Below, piece by piece: positions 40,575-50,910 of a stretch of 64,000 nt of DNA; the stretch's first letter is position 1; each line of letters begins with the position of its first letter. A program made the position numbers and the translations under genes. Source of the stretch: Smittium mucronatum (taxonomy: Eukaryota > Kickxellomycota > Harpellomycetes > Harpellales > Legeriomycetaceae). Location: contig LSSL01000998.1 of NCBI GenBank assembly GCA_001953115.1, forward strand, positions 30,346-94,345, read 5' to 3'. The notes beneath the pieces are model-generated. The model was not told the origin of the DNA and ran no database searches. It worked only from the letters and a program-made list of their open reading frames with translations.

Positions 40575-41547
40575 TAGTCCTGTTGTCGTTTGTGAGTCTC
40601 CCCCAGGCTCTCTGTTAGAGACTCAACCTCCCCCTTACTGGTTCCTCTGGCCGTGTACCCGTTGGAAAAAAGAGCGACTGCGAGTGCTCCCGTTATGCTG
40701 AGCGTTATTTTCAACTGGAGCCTCTGGCTTGTACTGGTACTTGGGGGAGATAGTTTGGTTCTCAAGGGGCTGGATGTATTTTTTCATTTGATAATTATTC
40801 CTTCGGTTTTTGTAGCCTCGATTGCTTGAAGAATTATTTTTAACCACTATCTTTTGTATTGCTTGTACTGATGCGCCATGTTCAGCAAAAAAAATTGGTT
40901 CGAAAAGTGGGCTGGTTGTGGACTGAAGAATCTGAGGGGCCTTTCCTGATTTTTTGTAGTCTTATAAGCGTCATCCATACGCATTTGAGTGACTTATGTG
41001 ACCAAACCTGAGAGCAGAGCACGCATAAGATTTTCAAATTCGATTGTAGCCTCTGGATTGAGTGAATGTGGGTATTTTAGATTACTGTGCACGAAGTGGT
41101 CAATTGGCCTTGCGAGGCCAGATACCCTGTATTGAATTTCATACAATCTTACTTCATCCTTTTTTGCTTCTGTAAACAGTCCAATGACATTGAAGATGGG
41201 TGTTTCATAAACCATTCCTTCGTTTCTTGGGTAGGATGCCAAAAACTTTCGGCGCTCCAAGTAGGTGATAGATGACTTGAAGAAGTCTTTTGAAATAGAT
41301 GGTACGGCTCTGGAAAGTTTTGGGTAGAGCCTGGGATCCTTGGCTGGAGCTCTATCAACAACGTAGTTATCGATATGATTATCATCAATGAAAACATCAG
41401 TTGCTTGAAGCTGAGCTTATATCTGAGCAAAGCGTAAAAGGATTTCTTGGGCCCATGCCGGTGAGGCGTTAGTGTTGTTTTAAATAATTCCATCTTGAGA
41501 CATAGTAGATTTAATGCTTTTTTTAGAATAAAAATAGCTAGATACAT
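40575..41547 (-). pseudogene. DIRS gag-like relic
   Basis: A minus-strand coding-like region lies between the 5' ITR and the RT. The best part (41260-40994) contains ERRKFLASYPRNEGMVYETP and GLARPIDHFVHSNL, and further on RALLSGLVT and a frame rich in Lys, Ser and Gln near 40847-40574. Position and the LxRPIDxFVxS-like segment fit DIRS gag proteins, but the family is weakly conserved so the call rests mostly on context. Stops and shifts occur at 40990, 40860 and elsewhere. Confidence 0.55.
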
Positions 41548-41586
41548 TACCTTGAAAAATAAAAAATGGTGAATATTAAGAAAAGC

Positions 41587-41745
41587 AAGTACCTTTGCTA
41601 TTATACAGATAAATTTTGTTTCGGTTTAAATTTTTTAAACTTATTAGTTTAAAATTTAATAGATAAGCAATTTTATCAATATATAGTTTAAAGTTTGAAT
41701 ATTCGAATATTAATAAAAATTGTACCACATAATTGTATTTTACAT
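41587..41745. repeat. DIRS inverted terminal repeat (right on +, 5' end of the element)
   Basis: Inverse counterpart of 37386-37546; see the DIRS entry. The outer end continues to about 41760, where it matches the inner half of the internal complementary region. Confidence 0.85.
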
Positions 41746-42079
41746 AAATTAAATATTGTGATATCAAAACTCTTCCTTTTACTGAAAGTTTTCTGTTTTT
41801 TATACCTTTGTTTTATTGATCATTTTAGAAACAAATTCTTCTTGGCTTTTTTTACTGAAAATCTCTTGGATGAGAAGAAAATCCCGAGATGTTTAAAAGT
41901 TTCAGTTGGCTTAAGGAAATTTTGGTCTAAAAAACCTTGTTTTTTATTTCCTATCTTGATATATATTTTTTTTTTCTACATTTATTTTTGCATTTGAGGC
42001 AAGCAAATGAAGATTTAGAGTTTCATTCATTATTCTTTCATCTTCTTGGTATTTAATTACTATCAAAAAAACATCATCA

Positions 42080-43000
42080 TAACCTAGATATTTGAAATTT
42101 TAGTTAGCCACTGTTATCTCCTTTGCTTTATTTTTTAGCCTTATCAGAAATAGCTCGATTGTTAAATTATACAGTCATGGTGAAAGAGGATCCTCTTTTT
42201 GGAGCCCTTGTTTGATTTTTATTGGTTCGGTGAGGGTTCCATTACTGCATACCCTTTTTCTTGGTCCTAAATATATTTTCTTCGGCATTTTAATAAATTA
42301 TTAGCTAAGTCTAAATTTTTCTAAGCACAGGAGTAAATAACTCCAATCAACTCTAACATATGCTTTTTCTTAGTCAAGCATAATTGAGTATCCATTCGTT
42401 TCATTGGGATTAATTATGCCATTTTCAAATAGGAAGTTTTCTGTGGGTGAGTTATCAGAAATGTTTCTGTTTTTAATAATTCCTGATCGGCGATTATCAA
42501 TTAGTTTTCCTATCACTTTTTGGAGTCTCTTAGTAATAATTTTAGTATTTTTTTTCATCAGTGTTAAAGAGTGTAATTGGCATATAGTTTTTTAGATTTT
42601 ATAACTCTCCCTTTTTAGCTATTATTATTATTGTATATCCTATATTAAAAGCGTTCCATTTTTTCATTTCTTGTTTATTCTGAAAAAAATTTCTAAGTGG
42701 ATGGCTTTTTTTTTTTTGAATTTTTATGAATTCAAATGGTAATCCGGAAGGTAAATCAGATTTTTTATTGTATGAGTCATCTATTACGTTTAATATTTCC
42801 ATTATCTCGATTTTTTTGTCAAGAATGTGTGCATCTAAACTATTAATTGTATTAAATATACTGGATAAAATAATTGATTGAATTATTTTTGTTTTATTGC
42901 CTTTTTGGAACAATATTATATAGAAAGGGTGTACTTCTTTTTTGATGCCATATTTGTCGGTGATTCTATCCCCATTTTAGTGGTGGACTCGCCGATTTCT
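42080..43000 (-). pseudogene. LINE reverse transcriptase relic (ORF2)
   Basis: The minus strand reads KRLQKVIGKLIDNRRSGIIK then NISDN near 42540-42440. Motif A near 42370-42310 reads LD*EKAYVRVDW (stop for Gln; Val for the usual Asp of AYDRV). Next come PIKIKQGLQKEDPLSP (42220-42170) and the active-site box GYDDVFLI near 42085, where the usual AYADD has become YDD. Stops, shifts and the altered motif A mean no activity. In an intact element this domain primes cDNA synthesis on nicked target DNA. Confidence 0.8.
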
Positions 43001-43439
43001 TTCTTTTTCTCTCTAGATTTAAGTAGCCCGTAGAAATATTTGTTTGATCTTTCATTATGTTATATCCAATTGGCTCTAGAGCGTACGATTACACCATCAA
43101 GCTTATCTTTTTTAATTTTAATTATTTCTTTTTCTTTTTTCTTCATTAACTGGATATATAAGATTTTATTTGATAAATTGGTATTTGGATCTTTTGGAAT
43201 TCTTAGTATCATTTTATTGGTGGTCTCTAAGTTTTTTAACATGTAATTATTATTGTTACGCTTTGCATAATTTATGAAAAAAAAAATTTGATATTATTTT
43301 TGAGTGTGACCCAGTCGTTTACTGAGGCTTATGCACAATTTAATTTTCCATAAATTTCATTTTATACATCCGAAACCCCTAAGAGTTTTGTATTTGGTTT
43401 ACATTTTTTTAATTTTTCGAGCTTGCTTTTTATTTGAAC

Positions 43440-44151
43440 TATTTGGATCTTTATATATTTATGATTGAAGAATTCATTAGACTCGATAAATAAGATTTTT
43501 GTTTGTTTTGATAGGATTTCATGGATTATTATGTGGTCGATTCTAAATCTATGCTTTCCTGAGTAGTCTTACCAAATGATGATGAATTTATTTGGCATAA
43601 ATTTAGATATTGCATTAATCAATCTTTATTGGCTAGTTATTTTCTCAATACTTTTACACTCCATTTTACTGGTTATTCTTGCTTGGAATCTTTCATTGAA
43701 TTTATTTTCTACCACATTCATATTACCTAGTATAAATATATCTTCATTTTTATTGGTTATTTTTATTGGTTTTTCGTGTAGAAATTTGATAGTTATTCTC
43801 CTTTCTTTTTCATTATTGGGAAAATATAGATTAGCTATTTTTAGCTATTTTATTATTAGTTGTGGAGATATCTGTAATATTTATCCTACTCTCGAAATAT
43901 ATATAATTGGATATAATCGAGTGGTTTTCTTTGTTTAAAATTTTAGCTGTGTATTTAGACCAAATAACTTTGTTCCTCCAATAAGCGGACCAAAAAATTT
44001 TATCTGCGTCTTTCATATCAATCTCTTGTAAGCACAGTATATCTGATTTGATAAAAAAATTTAGGTATGGCAAAATCCTGTTTTTATTTTTGTTTTCTGA
44101 TATTCCTTTTACACTAAATGTTGTTATTTTGATTTTTTTTGGTTTCTTCAA
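43440..44151 (-). pseudogene. LINE endonuclease relic (ORF2 N-terminus)
   Basis: The reading begins KITTFSVKGIS (normally FNVxGI; the Asn is now Ser), then DILCLQEIDM with the catalytic Glu kept. Further along come LYFPNNEKERR, FILGNMNVVENKF (GDxN has become GNMN) and FRIDHIIIHEIL (the SRIDHI motif). These are the ordered motifs of the AP-endonuclease domain that makes the target nick. Two of the key residues are changed and a stop splits the end of the domain. Confidence 0.75.
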
Positions 44152-44402
44152 TATTTTTTATTTTTTTTCAATTGCGTTTTTCTTTTAAATGCTATTTTTT
44201 CACTGTTTGTTGAAAATTTATATCTGGGCCTCCTCTATAGATTCAATTAATTAAAAAGAATTATTGTCTAAAGAAACTTTTTTTTTTCTTCAGCCTCGCG
44301 ATAGAGTTTGGACAGATGATTTAGCTTCTCTATTTCAGTGGATATGTTACGGTTATTTAAAGATAAGATTTCATCGATTGACATTTCTTCCTCATTTTTC
44401 TG

Positions 44403-45300
44403 TTATAAGGCTTCAAGTACTTCTATCTTTTTATTAAAAAATTCTTTGGGTATCTCTTTTTCTCTGGCTTTTATTTTATTTTTATTCTTTCCATTTTTTT
44501 TTCTTCCAATGTGTTTTTCTTTTTTATAGTTTTTATGACGCGGCTTATATTTGATTTGAATTTTAAAACTCGCCAGAGAGTATTTTTGACAGATCAGGGC
44601 CTCTCTCAGAAAAATTTTCGGTTTTTTAGATACATTTTCTTTATTTTGAGTAAATAATTTTTTATTAATAGGTATATATTTAAAAAATGTTTTTTTAGGT
44701 TTTATTTCAGGTTCAGTTATAGTATCTAAATGTTTAAAACCAACTTTTTTCGAATTTAAATACTTTTTGCCCATGACAATATTATTTTTTTCTCTTTCTT
44801 TTTTTACATTTTTAAATTCTTTATCTTTTTTTTTTAATTTTTTTCTCAACAAATATTTTTTTATGTTTTTTGGATTGTTCTTTCCTGTTATTTTAAATTT
44901 TTTTTCGGCTTTAACCCTAATTTCAGGGCATTTTATTTTCCATTTGGTGGTTTTTTTACAGAATGTGCATATAATTTTAGCCCCATTCCACAGCATGGTC
45001 ACTTTTATATCTTTGACTACTATAATATAAGGTATTTCAATTTCATTTTTTATTTTAATTATTATTTTTATACTTTTTTGTGGGTACTAGTTGTGTTTAG
45101 TGTGTTTTAGGGCTAATATATCCAGTAACTGTCTTACATTTTTCAATTTTTCATATTCTTCTTTAGCAAAGCCCCAGATATTCAGTCTACTATAAGATGG
45201 TATTTTATATATTTGTAGTCCTGGCTGTATACCGAAGTCTCCAGGAGTTTTATTTTTTTCTCATTTTATTTTATCTCTTTACATTTTACTATTTCCATAC
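44403..45300 (-). pseudogene. LINE ORF1 (gag-like) relic
   Basis: A minus-strand lysine-rich frame of 199 codons (45002-44403) opens with CTFCKKTTKWKIKC, a CCHC zinc knuckle whose His is replaced by Lys. Upstream, 45260-45100 reads TPGDFGIQPGLQIYKIPSYS then RLNIWGFAKEEYEKL, typical coding sequence without a start. ORF1 proteins bind the element RNA. The frame is long relative to its neighbours but low complexity (Lys-rich) at the end. Confidence 0.5.
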
Positions 45301-45650
45301 TTTCATATTTAAATTCTATTTCTAGAATTTTTCTTCTGGCATCTATATCAAAGCATTTTTGTATTTAGTTAACTTTTTCCAGTATCTTTTCGATGAAGAT
45401 TTCAATTTTAACTCTAAATTCACCTAGTATGCATTCTAGTTAGAATGGGGTACCTCGTATGCTCGTGGAGTTTTTTTTTTCAGAAATCATTTCTAATATC
45501 GATATGGGCTTTTAGTTAACAAATTTGTTTGTTTTTTCCTGCCCGTAGTGACACCTAATTGTGGATTAGGGCTGGTAGCAGCAACGCTTGCCCAACTTAG
45601 GTGAGAGGCTGTTTGAAACTATTTTTATCAGTTTACGTCACTCTAGATTT

Positions 45651-46988
45651 GAGTGATATTTTGTTAGCTTGTCTCGGTATATTTATTCGGTAAGATTTTA
45701 AATTTCTTTTGTTGTTCAGTTTAATTTATATCATTCATACAATAAGAAAGAGAGTTTTCTACTTATTTTTTCGTTGCTTTATCTGCTATTCTTGATTTTT
45801 TTTTTTTTTTGACTTACATTCGTTTTAATTTTATTCTATCATGACCCTGAAATTGAGTAATAAGAAATATATCATCTTTTCAAAATAGATTGGAAAATAA
45901 AAATATACATTTTTTCACTTTGAAGGAAGATCGAATTCTAGTTTTTCTGATTCTTTTAAATTAATATTGATCTAAATTTTTAATGTGGTAATAGTATAAA
46001 TTTGGTTTTAATTACTATTTTGAATATAAATTCTTTTGATCCATGCTTTAATTTAGAAATTGTTTCATTTTCCAATTGAAGATTTTCTAAGATTATTTTT
46101 ACAAAAATGAAATTGAAGAACCTCTTGGCTCAATTTTATCAGAGTTATATATAAGTATTATTATTTTTTCTAGATGTCTGCGATTTTAAATTAAGCCAAT
46201 GATAGCCTTTAATTTTTTTAAATCTATTTTTGCAAACTTAAAATTAAAATGTGGTCACTTTATCTTTTTATCTTTTATTTGTGGTTTAATTAACCGATCA
46301 AATTATTAATTATTATAAAATTTAAACTTTATTACCAAAAAAGGAGTTAATTTAGAGTAGGTAATTCTTAAGAAGAACAAATAAACTTGAACTCTTTATG
46401 TCATTTAGCACTTTTAAAGTCAGAGGTACAAAAATAATAATTTGTTTGATCAAATTAAATCATTTTTTTAGTAGCTTATTTGTATATAATTGATTTAGTT
46501 TTAAGATATTTAATTTGGAAAACATCAAAATTAGCCAGTAATAATTTATTTTAATTTCAGATACAGAAATACCAAAATATTTCAGAACTCGTGAGAAAAA
46601 AATAACCTGAAATTTTGGTGCATTTTGTATCTGTAAAAACAATATCTAGCCATTATTGGATATCTTTAAAAATTAAAAAGATTTAATTTTAGTTGATATC
46701 ATAATAAAACAGAAGATTTTTATACTCTGAAAGAGTTTTATTAATTCATTATTATTATATTTGCCTAATTAGATACTTTTCTAAGTATTATTGTTTTAAA
46801 GCAACTAATTATATTCTTTAATAAAATTGAAGTTATTTAAATTTAAATTCCCATATTAAGAAGTGTAATTATTAGTTAGAAAAAAAATATCAAATTTCAA
46901 TATGATGATTATTAATACTATCCCACCCTTATAAATTTATTCGACCAAGAAATTCAGCCTTTAACCAATTACCAGTGGATATGGAGCC
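45651..46988. other. AT-rich intergenic sequence
   Basis: No gene, RNA or repeat is supportable. The AT-rich texture resembles the large desert to the left. A frame at 46642-46460 on the minus strand is low complexity and not credible. Confidence 0.4.
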
Positions 46989-47766
46989 ACTAGAAAAACT
47001 TATAGAAGTAGAATGAAATTTATTATTTATTTTTTTCTTTTACTTTTACTTTTACTTTTACTTTTACTTTTACTTTTACTTTTACTTTTACTTTTACTTT
47101 TACTTTTACTTTTACTTTTACTTTTACTTTTACTTTTACTTTTACTTTTACTTTTACTTTTACTTTTACTTTTACTTTTACTTTTACTTTTNNNNNNNNN
47201 NNNNNNNNNNNNNNNNNNNNNNNNNNNNNNNNNNNNNNNNNNNNNNNNNNNNNNNNNNNNNNNNNNNNNNNNNNNNNNNNNNNNNNNNNNNNNNNNNNNN
47301 NNNNNNNNNNNNNNNNNNNNNNNNNNNNNNNNNNNNNNNNNNNNNNNNNNNNNNNNNNNNNNNNNNNNNNNNNNNNNNNNNNNNNNNNNNNNNNNNNNNN
47401 NNNNNNNNNNNNNNNNNNNNNNNNNNNNNNNNNNNNNNNNNNNNNNNNNNNNNNNNNNNNNNNNNNNNNNNNNNNNNNNNNNNNNNNNNNNNNNNNNNNN
47501 NNNNNNNNNNNNNNNNNNNNNNNNNNNNNNNNNNNNNNNNNNNNNNNNNNNNNCTTTTACTTTTACTTTTACTTTTACTTTTACTTTTACTTTTACTTTT
47601 ACTTTTACTTTTACTTTTACTTTTACTTTTACTTTTACTTTTACTTTTACTTTTACTTTTACTTTTACTTTTACTTTTACTTTTACTTTTACTTTTACTT
47701 TTATTTTAATTTTTTCTAGTAATTGAATATTATAAATAAATTCCCATAAAAATAAAGACTAGAAAA
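46989..47766 (+). mobile_element. retroposon copy B containing an expanded hexamer array
   Basis: Flanked by 9-bp direct repeats ACTAGAAAA (46989-46997 and 47758-47766). The 5' part ATGAAATTTATTATTTATTT matches the full-length copy at 52.1 kb. The 3' part TCTAGTAATTGAATATTATA then AATAAATTCCC matches all copies. Between them lies a (CTTTTA)n array. It is probably 5'-truncated relative to the 52.1-kb copy, because the structured head is absent. Confidence 0.7.
47034..47703 (+). repeat. (CTTTTA)n hexanucleotide array with assembly gap
   Basis: Near-perfect CTTTTA hexamers run from about 47034 to 47191 and from 47554 to about 47703, separated by 362 N (47192-47553). The true length is therefore unknown. 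A translation of the array gives only poly-Leu or Phe-Thr repeats and is not a gene. Confidence 0.95.
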
Positions 47767-48640
47767 TTTAGAAATCTTGAGGTCATTGATTTTAGAATAT
47801 GCGATTATATTTTGATTTTATATTAAATGATATCATTTTTAAAAAAAACGAGATTTAGAAGTTATTTAGATGCTAGTCTTTTTTTTAATTTGATGCTTTT
47901 ATCATTATATATATACAATATTTATAAAATTTCTACTAGATTGTATTCAATTAGGATTTATTCCAAAATTTAAATTATGAAGATTGAACTAATTAGTATA
48001 GATTTTCGAAAGTATTTATTTTTCCGCAAAAATAAACTATAAAATATGGGTTATTGAATATTTTTTTTATAAATTGATTTATTTAATAGAAATCAGAAAG
48101 AGAATTAAAACTATAACGAATACTTTTAAAACAATCTATTTTGGGGACTATTTATACTCTCTTTTGTATTAATTTTAATACTAAATCTTCCACTTTTTAT
48201 ATCCCGATAGTGCTTTACTGTTTTAATAGCTGTTTAAGTATTTCCTATGTTTTGATAAAATAAATATGCACATTTACATAAGATAACATTTTTAGGAATA
48301 AAAATTTATTTCAATGGCATGTATAATTTAACAGAATGCACGTATTACTTGTCCTGTATGATCCTCACAAATAAAAATAGATTTATATGTACCCAATATT
48401 AGATAAATATGTGAAACCAATAAGATATAATAATTTTATGTGTAAACCGTATGCATAATGAGATTTAATTTTCATTGGCAGAGTTTGCTATGTTTCCTGC
48501 TGCAGATATTTCATACTAATAAACCACTCTTAAATAAAATTTTCTTACCCAAAAATACTAAATATGTAAAAAATGACAGTAAAAAATAACGAATAAACTT
48601 TAAATAGTAAACTGTATTGTTTATATCGTACTATACCAAA
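47767..48640. other. AT-rich intergenic sequence
   Basis: Nothing recognisable: no open frame, tandem repeat or hairpin that stands out from the base composition. Confidence 0.4.
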
Positions 48641-48646
48641 TCTGAG

Positions 48647-48717
48647 GCCGCTGTAGTATAGTGACAGTACATCACGTAGTAGACGTGATGACCCTGGTTT
48701 GATTCCAGGTGTATTAA
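48647..48717 (+). pseudogene. tRNA relic (D, anticodon and T arms kept)
   Basis: The three inner arms fold. The D stem is GTAT/GTAC with a 7-nt loop, the anticodon stem is TCACG/CGTGA with loop TAGTAGA, and the T stem is CCTGG/CCAGG with loop TTTGATT. A-box (TAGTATAGTGA) and B-box (GGTTTGATTCC) sequences are close to consensus. The acceptor strands GCCGCTG and TGTATTA do not pair at all, and position 33 of the anticodon loop is A instead of the invariant T. It is therefore a decayed tRNA or the head of a tRNA-derived repeat, not a working gene. GTA sits in the anticodon position. Confidence 0.55.
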
Positions 48718-48787
48718 TATCTGTATAGGGGTCATATATTACGCATGGAAATAATAAAATGGATAAAAAACATATTTAGTGGTTTAT

Positions 48788-48868
48788 TGGCTTTTAGTCT
48801 AACGGCTAGGCTTTGGCGTACACTAATACTGACCAATTACTTTAGGTGTTCAATCTCTATTGGACTAA
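48788..48868 (+). pseudogene. second tRNA-like relic
   Basis: An A-box-like TAGTCTAACGG forms a D-like stem AGTCT/AGGCT, and a B-box-like GGTGTTCAATCTC follows about 50 bp later. The anticodon and acceptor arms are not convincing. It lies about 70 bp after the first relic in the same orientation. Confidence 0.3.
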
Positions 48869-49154
48869 GTTTTTATGGATATTTAATTTTTGTTTGTATC
48901 AAATTTATATTTGCCAAATAGTTAATTAGAGATATGATTGGTTATCGTTTAATTTCTATTGGCTGAAGAAATTGAGATAAAAGCAAAACAAAAAAACAAA
49001 ATTTTGAACATATAAATCGGGTTCTAATCCTAGTAAATATTCAAATACAGGCCTCTTTCTTATTATTTCAACTACTAAACTTCTATTATAACTAGTTTAT
49101 GATCACTTTTTATTATCGCTTTTTAATAAAACCTCTGATATGCTAAATCCTATC

Positions 49155-49330
49155 TTTTTTTATTCTCACTGGGAGGGTCTAACAAACCCATTGAATCCTC
49201 TTTTTCTACGCATGATGAGTGTCGAGGCCCCACTCCGGGCGACACAGAAAACGGCAATTAAAGTAAATTTTATTTGCCCCATGATTGTAGAGCTTATAAG
49301 TGTAATGGTGGTGAGAGTGCGATTTAACTA
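49155..49330. ncRNA. GC-elevated island with a strong hairpin, possible structured RNA
   Basis: In AT-rich surroundings this 175-bp island has clearly higher GC. The stretch 49219-49245 folds as GTGTCG/CGACAC (6 bp) enclosing CCC/GGG with a 6-nt loop. A 68-codon open frame on + (49140-49346) spans it but shows no recognisable domain. I match it to no known RNA family; a decayed gene fragment is an alternative. Confidence 0.25.
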
Positions 49331-49346
49331 TTATTCAATTTTCTAA

Positions 49347-50269
49347 AAAAAAATTTTATTTATTTATTTATAATTTATTATTAACTTTAAATAAAATTCA
49401 ATGAAAAAAATATGAGTACTAAATATATTTAAAAGTGAAAAGGAAATTTTAAATTAATTTTTACCAACTAAGAAATTTTTAAAATTTATATCTCTACAAA
49501 CTAATTTACGGACCTTTTTTTATTTTTGCTGGGGGAAATGATTTACCTTAAAACCAATAAAAATATGAGTTATATAAACTTGGCAATAATTTTTATTTAA
49601 AAATAGCTTTTATCTCTTTAAAAAACCTATCATTTCACTAGTATTGTTTTTTTTTGAAATACCTCATTTTTTTAAAAAAAAAAAAAAAAAAAGTTGTATT
49701 ATTCTTATAAAAACTATAAAACAGCATAAAAATTTTACTTATACTGAAATCCTATCAATATTTTTGAATTTATATTCTATTAGACCGCATTCTTGATACA
49801 TAAGAATCAAACTATAATAAAACTTGACTAAAAATATGGAATAAATTTTAAAACCAAAAACGAATCAAAACTTCATATATTAATTGGTATACAAAAGCGC
49901 ATTTAGGTAATAGAAATATAAATAGTTTTAGTTTTATCTATACCTTTTCAACATTAGAAAACAGAAAAAATACATTTGAAACATTAAAATTTTATGCTAA
50001 AGAATCAGTTAAAATTTGTGACATTGTTTCATTTTTTGGATCCTATAATTTAATATTTGGATTTTTAAAAAATAAAATAGTGCCATTTAAGAAATGGGCT
50101 TTCATATTTTATAAAAATAAGCATTTTCTTAATTATACACTTTTTTTACAAGAATCCAATTTTCTCTTATTAATGGTTATTTATTTTTATATTTTTGAAA
50201 GCCGATTCTCTATACCAGATATACAGTAATAAATCCTCGTTTCGAAACTTTTTTTTTACACAAAAAGAT
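49347..50269. other. AT-rich intergenic sequence
   Basis: No gene. A run of about 20 A (about 49673-49692) preceded by T-runs could be a retroposon tail, but I find no target-site duplication or shared body. Confidence 0.35.
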
Positions 50270-50700
50270 CGGACAAAGCTAAGCGGATCATCGCTTATGC
50301 ATTCATCTCCCTAACCAAGAAGAGACCTTGGATTAGGTATTGCTCCCTTAATCTATTCATCTTAACTTCGCACATTGCTCACTATACTTACAACACTAAT
50401 TTTTTGATCAGCCACACAGTAGGAATAACTAGAGAGAACATTAATTGTAGGTTGGGAACGCAATTTAGTGAAAGTCACAGTAAAGATGATACAAAATCCT
50501 TGATCATTGTTTCTCCTGCTAGATTAAACGAAATTCTAAGTCAATGCCTAGTACAGGTAATTCAGTAGAAATGTATATCTAGTATCACTATCTCTATCCT
50601 GCGCCACCTCTCACTTAGCGAATACCCCCGGAGAAAATCCATAAGGATAAAAACTAGGCTTAAAAGACTCATGATTGCGCATAACCATGCACATAACACT
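50270..50700. ncRNA. GC-elevated island with two adjacent hairpins, possible structured RNA
   Basis: The base composition departs from the AT-rich flanks over about 430 bp. Two hairpins stand 12 nt apart. TAAGCG/CGCTTA (50280-50297) has a 6-nt loop. CCTAACCAAG with CTTGG-A-TTAGG (50310-50337) has 10 pairs and one bulge. No open frame of length covers the region on either strand, which argues against protein coding. I could not match it to U1-U6, SRP, RNase P/MRP or U3 by eye. The strand is unknown. Confidence 0.3.
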
Positions 50701-50883
50701 ATATAAGCTTTGAATATAAGAAAAAATAAAGTAACTAGATAAGAAAATGGACTAACAGGTAATTATCCGTGTCTAAATGGAACAAATAAATAAATTTGCT
50801 CGAAACTAAACAGACATAAGACTGTTAAAACTAATAAATATAAATATAAAATTAATTTATATTATAAATGAAAAAAAAAGCTG

Positions 50884-50910
50884 GCTATACTAACTATACT
50901 AACTATACTA
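50884..50910 (+). repeat. short tandem repeat, CTATACTAA x3
   Basis: Three consecutive 9-bp units with no other notable context. Confidence 0.8.

Larger units (their letters stand above)
37356..41766 (-). mobile_element. DIRS-type retrotransposon, near full length, inactive
   Basis: An element of about 4.4 kb on the minus strand, with gag-like, RT/RNase H and tyrosine-recombinase relics in DIRS order. It is bounded by inverted terminal repeats of about 160 bp (37386-37546 and 41587-41745, clearly alignable with scattered mismatches). Just inside the 3' ITR, 37603-37698 is an internal complementary region. Its first part (37603-37650) is the inverse of the outer left end (37356-37402), and its second part (37667-37698) is the inverse of the outer right end (about 41727-41760). 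That is the hallmark of DIRS replication through a circular intermediate. All reading frames are broken by stops and shifts, so the copy is dead, but similarity is still easy to read. It has no LTRs and no DDE integrase. The element interrupts the LINE, and a small poly(A) retroposon interrupts the element itself at 40332-40407. Confidence 0.85.
41767..45650 (-). mobile_element. LINE relic, 5' segment (right of the DIRS insertion)
   Basis: Minus-strand non-LTR retrotransposon carrying in order an ORF1 with a zinc-knuckle-like end, an apurinic-type endonuclease and the RT. The RT frame runs up to the DIRS edge: the last readable part is TETFKHLGIFFSSKRF and QKTFSKRKS near 41900-41770, and it continues beyond the DIRS with RIKLLN. 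The 5' boundary is uncertain; a GC-richer patch at 45540-45620 may be 5' UTR. Mutations in catalytic motifs show that it is old. Confidence 0.75.

Noticed and set aside
43060..43246. Overlapping short frames on both strands at 43.0-43.3 kb
   Set aside because: They lie inside the decayed LINE ORF2 and are frame fragments or shadows.
47013..47726. Long open frame across the hexamer array
   Set aside because: It is a translation of (CTTTTA)n through an N gap, giving poly-Leu and Phe-Thr runs; not a protein.
49660..49695. Long A-run as another retroposon insertion
   Set aside because: No flanking duplication and no match to the retroposon 3' body.
50309..50316. CCCTAACC as a possible telomerase RNA template
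   Set aside because: Only 8 nt, partly sequestered in a hairpin, and the organism's telomere repeat is unknown; chance is a sufficient explanation.
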